The notes: generated by a model not told the origin, from the sequence alone. Positions 6,917 to 14,611 are shown, counted from the stretch's first letter. The stretch is 14,630 bases of DNA from Phycisphaeraceae bacterium (GCA_020850375.1 JADZET010000444.1:1-14630), one strand, 5' to 3'. Numbers and translations are program-made.

Positions 6917-7399
6917 CTAAGAGGCCTCTTCTAACGCCAGCGACAAACCCAAGCATGCTGCTTGGTCATTGTGATGATGATCCAAACGGATGATCAGACC
7001 GGGCTCCGGGGAATGCTCGATCTGGAGAAGGAATCTGGCTGACTGACTCTCCTGTCGGTGTGCCCCTAGCAGGCGGCCTGCTCGCGACAGGTGAGGCCGC
7101 CACCGCGTTCGGTAGCTCACGGCGTGGCGGACCACGGTCCGGCCGGATGAATCGAGCACCGTGACGTCAAGATGTCCGGCCATCCGCCGGCCGAGCGGCG
7201 AACTGAAACGAATCTGGCCCGACACGGTCATGCTGTTCTCGGTTGGCACAATGGTGACGTGCTGAAAGTCAGCGTGCTCTGACGGAACTTTCTCGATGGC
7301 GACGGGCGCGGCATCGGTGAGGTTCCACGGCCTGGCGGCACACCCCGCGCCAATCGTGGTCAGGGCCAGCAGACACAGCCAGGCGCTACTGTTTCTCAT
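6917..7399 (-). CDS. Small lipoprotein linked to the RND pump
   Basis: This is a predicted lipoprotein of 160 aa. The signal region MRNSSAWLCLLALTTIGAGC has Lys/Arg-poor but hydrophobic character and a lipobox-like end (Cys20, with Ala at +2, favouring the outer membrane). The mature part is mostly beta-like, with DFQHVTIVPTENSMTVSGQI and GHLDVTVLDSSGRTVVR, suggesting a small beta-sandwich, and a DHHHND patch near the C-terminus that could bind metal. I do not recognise a named family. Its ATG overlaps the pump stop by ATGA, so it is translated with the pump. It is the last gene of the efflux operon and probably an accessory periplasmic factor. That role is inferred from position only. Confidence 0.75.
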   Translation of the reverse strand: MRNSSAWLCLLALTTIGAGCAARPWNLTDAAPVAIEKVPSEHADFQHVTIVPTENSMTVSGQIRFSSPLGRRMAGHLDVTVLDSSGRTVVRHAVSYRTRWRPHLSRAGRLLGAHRQESQSARFLLQIEHSPEPGLIIRLDHHHNDQAACLGLSLALEEAS

Positions 7400-10300
7400 G
7401 GTTTGCTCTCTTTCTTCGGTGTTTGTCCAACGATGCGGTAGATGGCCGGCAGAACGACCAGGGTCAGCGCGGTGCTGGAGATCAGGCCCCCGATGACGAC
7501 CGTGGCCAGGGGGCGTTGCACCTCCGCGCCCGTGCCCGTGGCCAGGGCCATGGGGACGAAGCCCAGCGACGCGACGAGCGCGGTCATGAGCACGGGGCGC
7601 AGACGGGTGACCGCCCCGCGCTCGATCGCCTCCTCGAGGGGGACGCCATCGCGGCAGAGCTGGTTAATGAACGTGATCATCACCAGGCCGTTGAGCACCG
7701 CCACGCCCGAGAGAGCGATGAACCCCACCCCCGCCGAGATGGAAAAGGGCATGCCACGCAGCCACAGGGCCAGGATGCCGCCGGTCAGCGCCAGCGGCAC
7801 GCCGGTGAAGACGATCAGGGCGTGCTTGACGGAATTGAACGTGCCGAACAGCAGCAGGAAGATCAGGAAGAAGCAGACCGGCACGACGATCGCCAGCCGC
7901 TGGCGGGCGGCGATGAGGTTCTCGAACTGCCCGCCCCAGTCCATCCAGTAGCCGGCGGGGATCGTCACCTCCCGCTCCAGGCGTTCGCGGGCCTCGGCCA
8001 CGAACGAGCCGATGTCGCGCCCGCGAACGTTGGCCTGGACGACCACACGCCGCTTGCCGTTCTCCCGGCTGACCTGGTTGATGCCCTCGGCGATCTCGAG
8101 TCGGGCGATCGATCCCAGCGGCATGAAGCCCGGGCGATCCTCCCCGCCCCCACTTCCGAGGCGCCCTCCCGACGCGAAACGGATGTCGGTGGCCTGACCC
8201 TCGTCGCGCGGCAGCGGGATCGGCAGTTGCCGCAGGGCCGTCATGTCCCGCCGGATGTCATCGGGCAGACGCACCACCAGTTCGAACCGACGGTCGCCCT
8301 CGAAGACCATCCCCGCCTCGCGCCCGCCGACGGCTACGGCGATCACGTCCTGGACGTCGGCGATGCTCAGCCCGTGCCGGGCGATGGACGCGCGGTCGAT
8401 CTCGATGTTCATCACCGGCAGGCCCTCGGTCTGCTCGGCCTTGACGTCGGCGGCCCCCGGGATGCCGCGGAGCACGTCGGCGATCGTCTCGGCGGTGGGG
8501 GTGAGCTTCTCGAAATCGTCGCCGTAGAGCTTGACCGCTACGTCGCTGCGGATGCCGGCGATCAGCTCGTTGAAGCGCATCTGGATGGGCTGGGTCCACT
8601 CGTAGTTGTTGCCCGGCACGTGCTCGAGGGCCTCCTCCATCCGCTGGATCAGTTCGGCCTTGCTCTGGCGGGGGTTGGGCCACTCGTCGTGCGGCCGAAG
8701 GATCACGAACGTGTCGGAGATGCTAGGAGGCATGGGGTCGGCCGCCATCTCGGCGGTGCCGGTCTTCGAGAAGACGACAGCCACCTCCGGGAACCGGCTG
8801 AGCGTCTTCTCGACCTCGAGTTGCATCTCGGTGGATTGTGTGAGGCTGGTGCTGGGGATGCGGATGGCCTGGACGGCGATGTTCTTCTCGTCGAGCGTCG
8901 GGACAAACTCCTGGCCCAGCCGTGTGAACAGGGCCAGGGAGAGCAGGAACATCGCCACCGCCACGCCGACCGTCGCGTAGCGCAGACGCAGGGCCCACCG
9001 CACCGTCGGTACATAGGCCGCCTTGACCCCGCGGACGATCAGGTTCTCTTTCTCTTTGACCCTGCCGGTGATCCCCAGGGCGACCATCGCCGGCACGAAG
9101 GTCATCGACAGCACAAAGGCCGCGACCAGGGCGAAGATGACCGTCATGGCCATCGGATGGAACATCTTGCCCTCGGTGCCCGTCAGCGCCAGGACGGGCA
9201 GGTAGACCGTGATGATGATCGCCTGCCCGAAGGCCGAGGGCTTGATCATCTCCTTGCTGGCGTCCCGGACCTCTTCCAGTCGCTCGGACAGCGTCAGCAC
9301 GCGGCCGAGGTGGTGTTGCCTCTCGGCCAGCCGACGCAGGCAGTTCTCCACGATGATGACCGCCCCGTCGACGATCAGGCCGAAGTCGACGGCGCCGAGG
9401 CTCATCAGGTTCCCGCTGATTTTGCTCTGGACCATGCCCGTGGCCGCCATCAGCATCGACAGCGGGATCGCCAACGCGGTGATGAAGGCCGCCCGGAAGT
9501 TCCCCAGCATCGCGAAGAGCACGACGATGACCAGCAGCGCGCCCTCGACGAGGTTTTTCTCAACCGTGCGGATCGTCGCGTTGACCAGTTGCGTGCGGTT
9601 GAGAACGGTCCGGGCGCGGAGGTCCGGCGGGAGGGTCCGGCTGACCTCCGCCATCTTGGCGTCAACGTCGCTTGCCACCTGTCGGCTGTTGGCTCCGATG
9701 AGCATCATCGCCGTGCCGATGACGACCTCCCGGCCGTTCTCGCTCGCCGAGCCCGTGCGAAGCTCCCGCCCGATGCCCACCGAGGCCACGTCTCGCACGC
9801 GGATGGGCGTGCCCCCACGCTGGCCGACGACGATCTCGGCGATCTGCCGCGGGTCGTCGATCCGCCCCGCCGCCCGCACAAGGTAGGACTCGCCCCGGTG
9901 TTCGATGTACCCCGCCCCGGTGCTGGCGTTGTTCTTCTCGAGCGCCTCGATCACGTCGTGGAAGGTCAGCCCGTAGCTGACGAGCCTCATCGGGTCCGGC
10001 TGCACGTGGTACTGCTTGACGTACCCGCCGATGGCGTCGACGCCGGCCACGCCCGGCACACCCTTGATCTGCGGGCGGATGATCCAGTCCTGCACCTCGC
10101 GGAGGTAGGCCGTGCGCTCGAGTTCGGTCGTCAGGAGCTGGCCCTCGGGCGTGAGGTAGGAGCCGTCGGCCTGCCAGCCGGGCCCATCGCGGGCGTCCGC
10201 CGCGCCCTGGCCGTCGGGTTCGACGAATTCGACCGTCCAGACGTAGACCTCGCCCAGGCCGGTGGTGATCGGCCCCATCAACGGCTCGGCGTCGGGGGGC

Positions 10301-10662
10301 AGGCTCTCGCGCGCCTGGGCCAGGCGCTCGAGCACCTGCTGGCGGGCGAAGTAGATGTCCACGCGGTCCTCGAATACCACCGTCACCTGTGAGAAACCGT
10401 TGCGCGACAGCGACCGGGTGTACTCGAGCCCCGGGATGCCCGCCAGCGCCGTCTCGATCGGGAAGGTGATCTGTTTCTCGACCTCGACCGGCGACAGGGC
10501 GGAGTAGAGCGTGTTGATCTGCACCTGGTTGTTGGTGATGTCGGGCACGGCGTCGATCGGCAATTGCTGGAGGGAGAACAGCCCCACGGCCGCCGCCCCG
10601 AGCGTGCACAGCACCACCAGCCAGCGGTGCCGCACGGAGTATTGAAGGATGGACTCAAGCAT
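7396..10662 (-). CDS. czcA: HME-RND heavy-metal efflux pump, CzcA-type
   Basis: This 1088-aa inner-membrane pump exports metal ions by proton exchange through a tripartite complex. It starts with LESILQYSVRHRWLVVLC (first membrane helix) and IDAVPDITNNQVQI, typical of the HME family. The fourth-helix segment DFGLIVDGAVIIVEN carries D426, D432 and E439, with the same spacing as D402, D408 and E415 of CzcA; the first Asp is usually missing in copper pumps of the CusA type. The pump loops (GTAEMAADPMPP, QPIQMRFNELIAG, AAVGGREAGMVFEGDRRF) also resemble CzcA. About 35 residues at 148-184 look like an insertion relative to CzcA. The start at 10662 is favoured over 10695 because an AGGAG site lies 9 nt before it. 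Zn, Co or Cd export is the likely role. Confidence 0.92.
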   Translation of the reverse strand: MLESILQYSVRHRWLVVLCTLGAAAVGLFSLQQLPIDAVPDITNNQVQINTLYSALSPVEVEKQITFPIETALAGIPGLEYTRSLSRNGFSQVTVVFEDRVDIYFARQQVLERLAQARESLPPDAEPLMGPITTGLGEVYVWTVEFVEPDGQGAADARDGPGWQADGSYLTPEGQLLTTELERTAYLREVQDWIIRPQIKGVPGVAGVDAIGGYVKQYHVQPDPMRLVSYGLTFHDVIEALEKNNASTGAGYIEHRGESYLVRAAGRIDDPRQIAEIVVGQRGGTPIRVRDVASVGIGRELRTGSASENGREVVIGTAMMLIGANSRQVASDVDAKMAEVSRTLPPDLRARTVLNRTQLVNATIRTVEKNLVEGALLVIVVLFAMLGNFRAAFITALAIPLSMLMAATGMVQSKISGNLMSLGAVDFGLIVDGAVIIVENCLRRLAERQHHLGRVLTLSERLEEVRDASKEMIKPSAFGQAIIITVYLPVLALTGTEGKMFHPMAMTVIFALVAAFVLSMTFVPAMVALGITGRVKEKENLIVRGVKAAYVPTVRWALRLRYATVGVAVAMFLLSLALFTRLGQEFVPTLDEKNIAVQAIRIPSTSLTQSTEMQLEVEKTLSRFPEVAVVFSKTGTAEMAADPMPPSISDTFVILRPHDEWPNPRQSKAELIQRMEEALEHVPGNNYEWTQPIQMRFNELIAGIRSDVAVKLYGDDFEKLTPTAETIADVLRGIPGAADVKAEQTEGLPVMNIEIDRASIARHGLSIADVQDVIAVAVGGREAGMVFEGDRRFELVVRLPDDIRRDMTALRQLPIPLPRDEGQATDIRFASGGRLGSGGGEDRPGFMPLGSIARLEIAEGINQVSRENGKRRVVVQANVRGRDIGSFVAEARERLEREVTIPAGYWMDWGGQFENLIAARQRLAIVVPVCFFLIFLLLFGTFNSVKHALIVFTGVPLALTGGILALWLRGMPFSISAGVGFIALSGVAVLNGLVMITFINQLCRDGVPLEEAIERGAVTRLRPVLMTALVASLGFVPMALATGTGAEVQRPLATVVIGGLISSTALTLVVLPAIYRIVGQTPKKESKP

Positions 10663-10671
10663 AGAAGTCGA

Positions 10672-10676
10672 CTCCT
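10672..10676 (-). promoter_or_regulatory. Shine-Dalgarno site of the RND pump gene
   Basis: AGGAG on the minus strand, 9 nt before ATG 10662. It selects this start over the upstream in-frame ATG at 10695 and lies in the 77-nt gap after the fusion-protein gene. Confidence 0.65.
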
Positions 10677-10739
10677 GACGGGATCCGCAGAGCAAGCGGC
10701 CCGTGTGTGAGGATGCCTGCGGGGGATGGCTCCGTTCCG

Positions 10740-12080
10740 CTAGTGCTCATGGGCCGCACCGGCCTTGCCCATCTCGGCCTTGAGGATGAAGCTGCCGTCG
10801 GCGACGAACAGCTCGCCCTCGGCCAGCCCGGACAGCACCGGCGCCATCCCGCCTACCGCCTCTCCGAGCTCGACGGGACGCGTCGCGAAGGTGTTCGCCT
10901 CGTCCCGGACCGGCACGAAGACCACGGTCTTGCCCTCGACCCATTGGGTCGCTTCCTCCGGCACCGTGGGCGTCGAGGCTTGCTCGCCCTCCGCGCCGGC
11001 CCTGACGATCACCGCCTGAGCGAACATGCCCGGACGCAGCCCGGCGCCGTCGTCCTGAACCTCGATGCGGACCGATGCCGTTCGCGTCGCCGGGTCAAGA
11101 CTGGCGGCGATGGTGGTGACCGTTCCCTCCAGGCTCGCGTCCTCCAGCGCCGGCACGGTCACGCGGGCCGTCGCGCCGATCCCTACCCGGCTGATCTGCG
11201 ACTCGGGCACGGCCGCCAGCACCCAGAGCGTCCGCGTGTCCGCGAGCACGAGCAGCGCCTCGCGGTCCGGGCTGACCAGTTCGCCGAGGGTGGCCTCGCG
11301 TTCGATGACCAGCCCCGTGATCGGGGCGCGCACCACGTAGTACGGGTCGATCTCGCCCGTCGAGGCCAGTTCCCGCACCGCGTCCTGGTCCATACCCATC
11401 AGGTGCAGCAGGTTCTCGGCCGCCGTCGCCTGGGCCTGCGCCGCCAGCAACCCGCCCTGGGCCGCCCTGAGCTCCGCCTCCCGTCGCTGCACCTCGGCCA
11501 GCGCAATGCCCTGGCTCTCTTCGTAGAGCAATCTGGCGCGATCAAGGCCGATTCTGGCCAGGTCCACCGCCGGCGCCGCCGTGTCCACCGCCATGCGTTT
11601 GAGCAGGTAGTCGCTCTGGGCCTCGCCCAGCTCGGGGCTCTGCACGATCAGCAGGGGGGCGTTCTTGTCGACCCGGTCCCCCACGCGTGCCAGGATTTGA
11701 TGGACCCTGCCGGCCAACGGCGATCCGACATGCGCCATCTGCTCGAAGTTGAACGTTACACGCGCCGGGGCCACGACCTCGCCCACGAGCACCCGCGATC
11801 GTACCGGCTCGGTCCGGATGCCCGTACGCTCGATCGCCTCGTCGGACAGCCGGACCTCGTCGTCGTGACCCAACTCGTCTTCAGACTCGTCGTGTACATG
11901 ATCGTCCTGTGCATGCTCATCGTGTGCGTGCTCGTTTAGTCCCGGGTCATGCATCACCGCGGTCGGCTCGGGGCTGGGCGTCGACTCCGCTCGGTCGCAG
12001 CCGGTCGTCAGCAGAATCATCGTTATCAGTAGAGTGGAAGGGATCAGAATGATCTTGTTCATCGGTTTCATGTCCTTCAT
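10740..12080 (-). CDS. Membrane fusion protein (CzcB/CusB-type, His-rich)
   Basis: This 446-aa protein links the pump to the outer-membrane channel. The N-terminus is a lipoprotein signal (IPSTLLITMILLTTGC, Cys28) with Asp at +2, which in enterobacteria keeps lipoproteins in the inner membrane, as expected here. Residues 44-74 are rich in His, Asp and Glu (H44, H51, H53, H56, H61, H63, H72), a likely metal-binding segment. The core has the lipoyl/hairpin pattern typical of HlyD-type proteins: VAPARVTFNFEQMAHVGSPL, then VHQILARVGDRVDKNAPLL, then a long alpha-helical hairpin and beta-barrel (APITGLVIEREATLGELV). The tail ends in AAHEH. Its start ATG overlaps the stop of the outer-membrane factor (ATGA). 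ATG 12062 (AAGGA ten bases upstream) is an alternative start. Confidence 0.9.
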   Translation of the reverse strand: MKDMKPMNKIILIPSTLLITMILLTTGCDRAESTPSPEPTAVMHDPGLNEHAHDEHAQDDHVHDESEDELGHDDEVRLSDEAIERTGIRTEPVRSRVLVGEVVAPARVTFNFEQMAHVGSPLAGRVHQILARVGDRVDKNAPLLIVQSPELGEAQSDYLLKRMAVDTAAPAVDLARIGLDRARLLYEESQGIALAEVQRREAELRAAQGGLLAAQAQATAAENLLHLMGMDQDAVRELASTGEIDPYYVVRAPITGLVIEREATLGELVSPDREALLVLADTRTLWVLAAVPESQISRVGIGATARVTVPALEDASLEGTVTTIAASLDPATRTASVRIEVQDDGAGLRPGMFAQAVIVRAGAEGEQASTPTVPEEATQWVEGKTVVFVPVRDEANTFATRPVELGEAVGGMAPVLSGLAEGELFVADGSFILKAEMGKAGAAHEH

Positions 12081-13480
12081 GGTGTGAGGGGGGTGGGGGA
12101 GGGGGAATCATCGGCGGGACGACTGCCGGGCGCGATCGGGACCGCTCCCGGCCCGCCCACCGCTCGATGCAGCCTCGTCAACGCCACCGAGGCCTGTCGG
12201 GCCAACTCGATCCGCTTGGCCTGTGCCGCCAGCACGTCCTGGTCCGCCAGGATCAGCGGCACCACGTCGCTCTGACCCGCCTTGTACTGCGACTCGGCCT
12301 CCGACCGACGCCGCTCGACCAGCGGGATCCATTGCTCAGTCACCGTGTGATACGTCCGTGTCGTCATCTCCAGCGCCGCGTACGCCCGGCGGACCTCCTC
12401 GACGACCAGCCGCCGGGCCTGTGTCAGCCGATGCGCCGCCTCGAGCCGTCGCGCCGAGGCCGCGTCGCGTCGGGCCTGCCCCCAGTCCAGGACGGGCACC
12501 GCCAGTGTCAATGCGGGGCCCACCGCCCAGTCGTCCGCGCCCGACTCGACGGTCCCCTCCGCCTCCATGCCCACCTCCGCGCCCTCGAGCAGTCCCCACG
12601 AGCTCTGCCGGAACTCCACCCCCAGTGCGGCCAGCTCCCACATCTGGGCGGCGATCTCCGGGCGCTGCTCGAGCCCGGCCCGCGCCCACGCACGCTCATC
12701 CGAGATCTCCGTCTCGGGCTCGATCCACGCGTCGAGCCGCCATATCCCCGGATCATTAGGCCGGCCGATCAGTCTTGCCAGCTCCAGGCGCGCCTCACGC
12801 AATGCCAGCGCCTGCTCGGCCGCCTCCACCTCCAGCTCGACTTTCTGCGCTTCGAGGGTGGTCACGTCCAGCCGCGTCCCCTCTCCCGCCCGAAGGCGCG
12901 ATCGGGCGATCTCCAGCAGCCGGTCGGTCAGGCGCGCCCGTTCCGCCAGCACCACCGCCAACGCGTCGAGGGCCTGCGCCTCGACGTAGCGATGACGTAC
13001 CTCCGTCAACACGTCCAGCACGACCACCACCGCCCGCTCGCTTGCCGCGCGCAGCCGGTGGTCCGCCGCCCGGATCCTCCCAGGCATGAACAACAGCGAC
13101 GCCAACTCGGCCGCGATCCCCGGCTCGATCGTCGGCGCCCCGCCGGCCACCGGGATTTTCACCGCCACCGTCAGGATGGGGTTGGGCAGCAGGCGCTGCT
13201 GCTGCGCCTCGGCGTACGCCAGCCGCACCTCCGCCAACGCCGCCTGGATGTCCGGGTGCGTCCGCATCGCCATCCCCACGGCTCGTTCGAGTGAGAGCTC
13301 GTCGCCCGGCGGATCCGCCGAGTCGATCTCTCCGCCGGCTGTATCCGTCACGAGGGCGTCGGCCACGCCCGCATGGCGTGCGGCGACCTGCTCGGGCGCC
13401 GGCCAGCGCGGCCGTGAGGCGCACCCGAACGCCAGAAGTGAGGCCGCAAGAACCAGCAGGGTTCGATGTGTCATCGGCAT
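12077..13480 (-). CDS. Outer-membrane factor (TolC-type, CzcC/CusC-like)
   Basis: This protein forms the outer-membrane channel of the tripartite pump. The 467-aa protein starts at ATG 13480, with GAGGGAG 5 nt before it; a longer frame to 13573 has no such site. Its N-terminus (RTLLVLAASLLAFGC, Cys20, Ala at +2) is a lipoprotein signal favouring the outer membrane. The body shows the two internal OEP-like repeats: first LERAVGMAMRTHPDIQAALAE and RLLPNPILTV, later GLEQRPEIAAQMWELAAL and TLAVPVLDWGQARRDAASAR. Helical stretches rich in Glu, Arg and Ala match TolC-type proteins. The stop overlaps the next start by ATGA, so the two are co-translated. The C-terminal tail after VALTRLHRAVGG is Pro/Ser-rich and short. 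Confidence 0.88.
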   Translation of the reverse strand: MPMTHRTLLVLAASLLAFGCASRPRWPAPEQVAARHAGVADALVTDTAGGEIDSADPPGDELSLERAVGMAMRTHPDIQAALAEVRLAYAEAQQQRLLPNPILTVAVKIPVAGGAPTIEPGIAAELASLLFMPGRIRAADHRLRAASERAVVVVLDVLTEVRHRYVEAQALDALAVVLAERARLTDRLLEIARSRLRAGEGTRLDVTTLEAQKVELEVEAAEQALALREARLELARLIGRPNDPGIWRLDAWIEPETEISDERAWARAGLEQRPEIAAQMWELAALGVEFRQSSWGLLEGAEVGMEAEGTVESGADDWAVGPALTLAVPVLDWGQARRDAASARRLEAAHRLTQARRLVVEEVRRAYAALEMTTRTYHTVTEQWIPLVERRRSEAESQYKAGQSDVVPLILADQDVLAAQAKRIELARQASVALTRLHRAVGGPGAVPIAPGSRPADDSPSPTPLTP

Positions 13481-13485
13481 ACGGA

Positions 13486-13492
13486 CTCCCTC
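13486..13492 (-). promoter_or_regulatory. Shine-Dalgarno site of the outer-membrane factor gene
   Basis: GAGGGAG on the minus strand, 5 nt before ATG 13480. It decides the start: the upstream in-frame ATG at 13573 would add 31 residues ahead of the lipoprotein signal. Confidence 0.7.
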
Positions 13493-13598
13493 GTGGATGG
13501 TCAGACCATCCGGATGAACAAACAATGTGCACCGCATTGGCGCAAGAACAACCAGGCCCAACGGCAAGGGCACCGGCTCGGATATGACAATGAACCTG

Positions 13599-14018
13599 CT
13601 AGACGAGAAGGACGACAGCCCGCAGATGGACCGCCCTTGGACACGGCGGACTGAAATCGAACGGCATTCGCGTCTGCTCGTTCCAACGGAGCCCCGAGAG
13701 GTCCGCTGAAACTACCAGACAAGCATTCCCGATCGCGAACAAACCGTCCAATGCCACGCGGGCCGTCGCGGACGGCATCGCATCCGCGCCGGACCGCAGG
13801 AGCACATCGGTGCAATCCGAAGCTCGCAGGCAGGTTGTCAGCATCGCCGCCGAGACGTCAGCGTCCGCGGATGGGGCGCAGAGTCGAGACACCGGCTCGA
13901 GGGCGACGGATCCCCTCTGATCAAAGCACAGCTTGTAGTTGCCTGTGGTGACGACCAGGAGGCCGTAGAGGGCAAGCAGTGTCCATGAGATCAGAGGCTG
14001 AAATTGAGCTATCCCCAT
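13599..14018 (-). CDS. Small exported Cys-rich protein heading the efflux operon
   Basis: The 139-aa protein (ATG 14018) starts with a hydrophobic segment, ISWTLLALYGLLVV, and then NYKLCFDQRGSVALEP, so it is probably exported or anchored. Cys at 31, 47, 63 and 69 (LCFD, RLCAP, TTCLRASDC) are spaced like disulfide or metal sites; Cys100 and one near the end also occur. The C-terminal HLRAVVLLV is hydrophobic. From memory, a short Cys-containing protein with an LC-x-D-x-x-G-x-V-A-x-E segment often precedes CzcA/CusA-type operons, but I cannot name the family with certainty. An in-frame ATG at 14087 would add 23 residues; neither start has a good ribosome site. It is 118 nt before the outer-membrane-factor start on the same strand. 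A periplasmic metal-binding or sensing role is an inference. Confidence 0.65.
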   Translation of the reverse strand: MGIAQFQPLISWTLLALYGLLVVTTGNYKLCFDQRGSVALEPVSRLCAPSADADVSAAMLTTCLRASDCTDVLLRSGADAMPSATARVALDGLFAIGNACLVVSADLSGLRWNEQTRMPFDFSPPCPRAVHLRAVVLLV

Positions 14019-14126
14019 CTGAGCGGCATTTTGAAGGAAGTCGTGACGGAAGTCAATCCATGACCACGCTTGTGGGTATTTTCCCATCGGACTTGGAGGG
14101 GTGGTTACCGAGATCTCACATCCCCG

Positions 14127-14208
14127 CCAGAGGTCCCTCCTCGGTGGAGCTTCGTGGATCGATACGGGTTGTTTGTCGCAACAGGCACGGCTGAAGGTTG
14201 TGCGCGAT
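14127..14208 (+). repeat. Imperfect direct repeat, right copy
   Basis: This copy aligns with 6664-6746, same orientation, about 7.4 kb apart. The core GGAGCTTCGTGGATCGATACGG is at 14146-14167. Where the left copy has a perfect hairpin, this copy has only a weak, mismatched stem (AGGTCC/GGAGCT), so it looks like a decayed terminator. It lies between the candidate promoter and the first efflux gene. Confidence 0.6.
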
Positions 14209-14210
14209 TC

Positions 14211-14238
14211 GATATAAATCGCTCGGTCACCGATTCAA
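14211..14238 (-). promoter_or_regulatory. Candidate sigma-70-like promoter of the efflux operon
   Basis: On the minus strand TTGAAT (14238-14233) is followed after 16 nt by TATATC (14216-14211), compared with the TTGACA and TATAAT consensus. It would give a leader of roughly 115 to 185 nt, depending on the start of the first gene, and this leader covers the right repeat copy. AATCG (14217-14221) and CGATT (14231-14235) form an inverted pair within it and could be a regulator site. The match is by eye only. Confidence 0.35.
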
Positions 14239-14325
14239 TGTTATCGTCCATTTCCAGGAGGCTTTTCGCAGCGGGACGTCGTGCGCGAGTTGCCGCTGGC
14301 GGAAGAGTGACGTGGAGGCCTGTGT

Positions 14326-14604
14326 TTACAGGATATGGTCTTCATCACCCGCCGACGGGGCATCGGGCACACCAGGCAGTCCCTGTGCGAAGGCAAGCCA
14401 TTGCGACTGCCAATCCGTCATGTCTTCCAGGTCGAAGTGCTTGTCGATGTGGAGTATTTGCGTCAGGATCTCCCGCCTGGCAGCAAGGCCAGGCGTGGCG
14501 CCCCCAGGCCCACAGCCCAGCGCCGCCAGGCGGGCCATCGCTCGGGCAGGGTGTGCTCGCGGATGAAGTAGCCCAATGTTTGCGAACGTCGACTTATTGT
14601 TCAT
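14326..14604 (-). CDS. Uncharacterised 92-aa protein
   Basis: I do not recognise this protein. It begins MNNKSTFANIGLLHPRAHPA, has a Gly/Pro-rich middle (LGCGPGGATPGLAARR) with one Cys, then a helical stretch EILTQILHIDKHFDLEDMTD and DWQSQWLAFAQGL, and an acidic end. It has no signal peptide or membrane segment and looks soluble. A GAGG site (14612-14615) is 7 nt before ATG 14604, and an in-frame stop codon just upstream limits the start, so it appears complete. It is on the same strand as the efflux operon but about 240 nt before the candidate promoter region, so it may be a separate transcript. It could also be chance, as only the ribosome site and helical composition support it. Confidence 0.45.
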   Translation of the reverse strand: MNNKSTFANIGLLHPRAHPARAMARLAALGCGPGGATPGLAARREILTQILHIDKHFDLEDMTDWQSQWLAFAQGLPGVPDAPSAGDEDHIL

Positions 14605-14611
14605 TTCAGTG

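Larger units (their letters stand above)
14088..14325. other. Upstream region of the efflux operon
   Basis: This is 238 nt without a convincing gene, between the unknown gene at the right edge and the first efflux gene. It holds a candidate minus-strand promoter (14211-14238) and the right copy of the imperfect repeat (14127-14208). A 122-codon plus-strand frame across it is a shadow of the minus-strand gene and is not called. No regulator gene is present. Confidence 0.6.

Noticed and set aside
6919..6930. Perfect 12-bp palindrome AAGAGGCCTCTT
   Set aside because: It overlaps the last codons of the lipoprotein gene, has no loop or T tail, and can occur by chance.
7423..10392. 989-codon open frame on the plus strand opposite the RND pump
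   Set aside because: The translation is dominated by His, Asp, Arg, Gly and Leu in a pattern expected from the reverse of high-GC coding DNA. The minus strand encodes an unmistakable RND pump.
10707..11939. 410-codon plus-strand open frame opposite the fusion protein
   Set aside because: Low-complexity shadow with no domain. The opposite strand has a coupled start, lipoprotein signal and family features.
12167..13294. 375-codon plus-strand open frame opposite the outer-membrane factor
   Set aside because: Arg/Gln/Pro-rich shadow of a TolC-type gene.
14319..14332. Small hairpin CCTGT-GTTT-ACAGG at the end of the 92-aa gene
   Set aside because: Only 5 bp of stem and no T run on the relevant strand, so it is not called a terminator.
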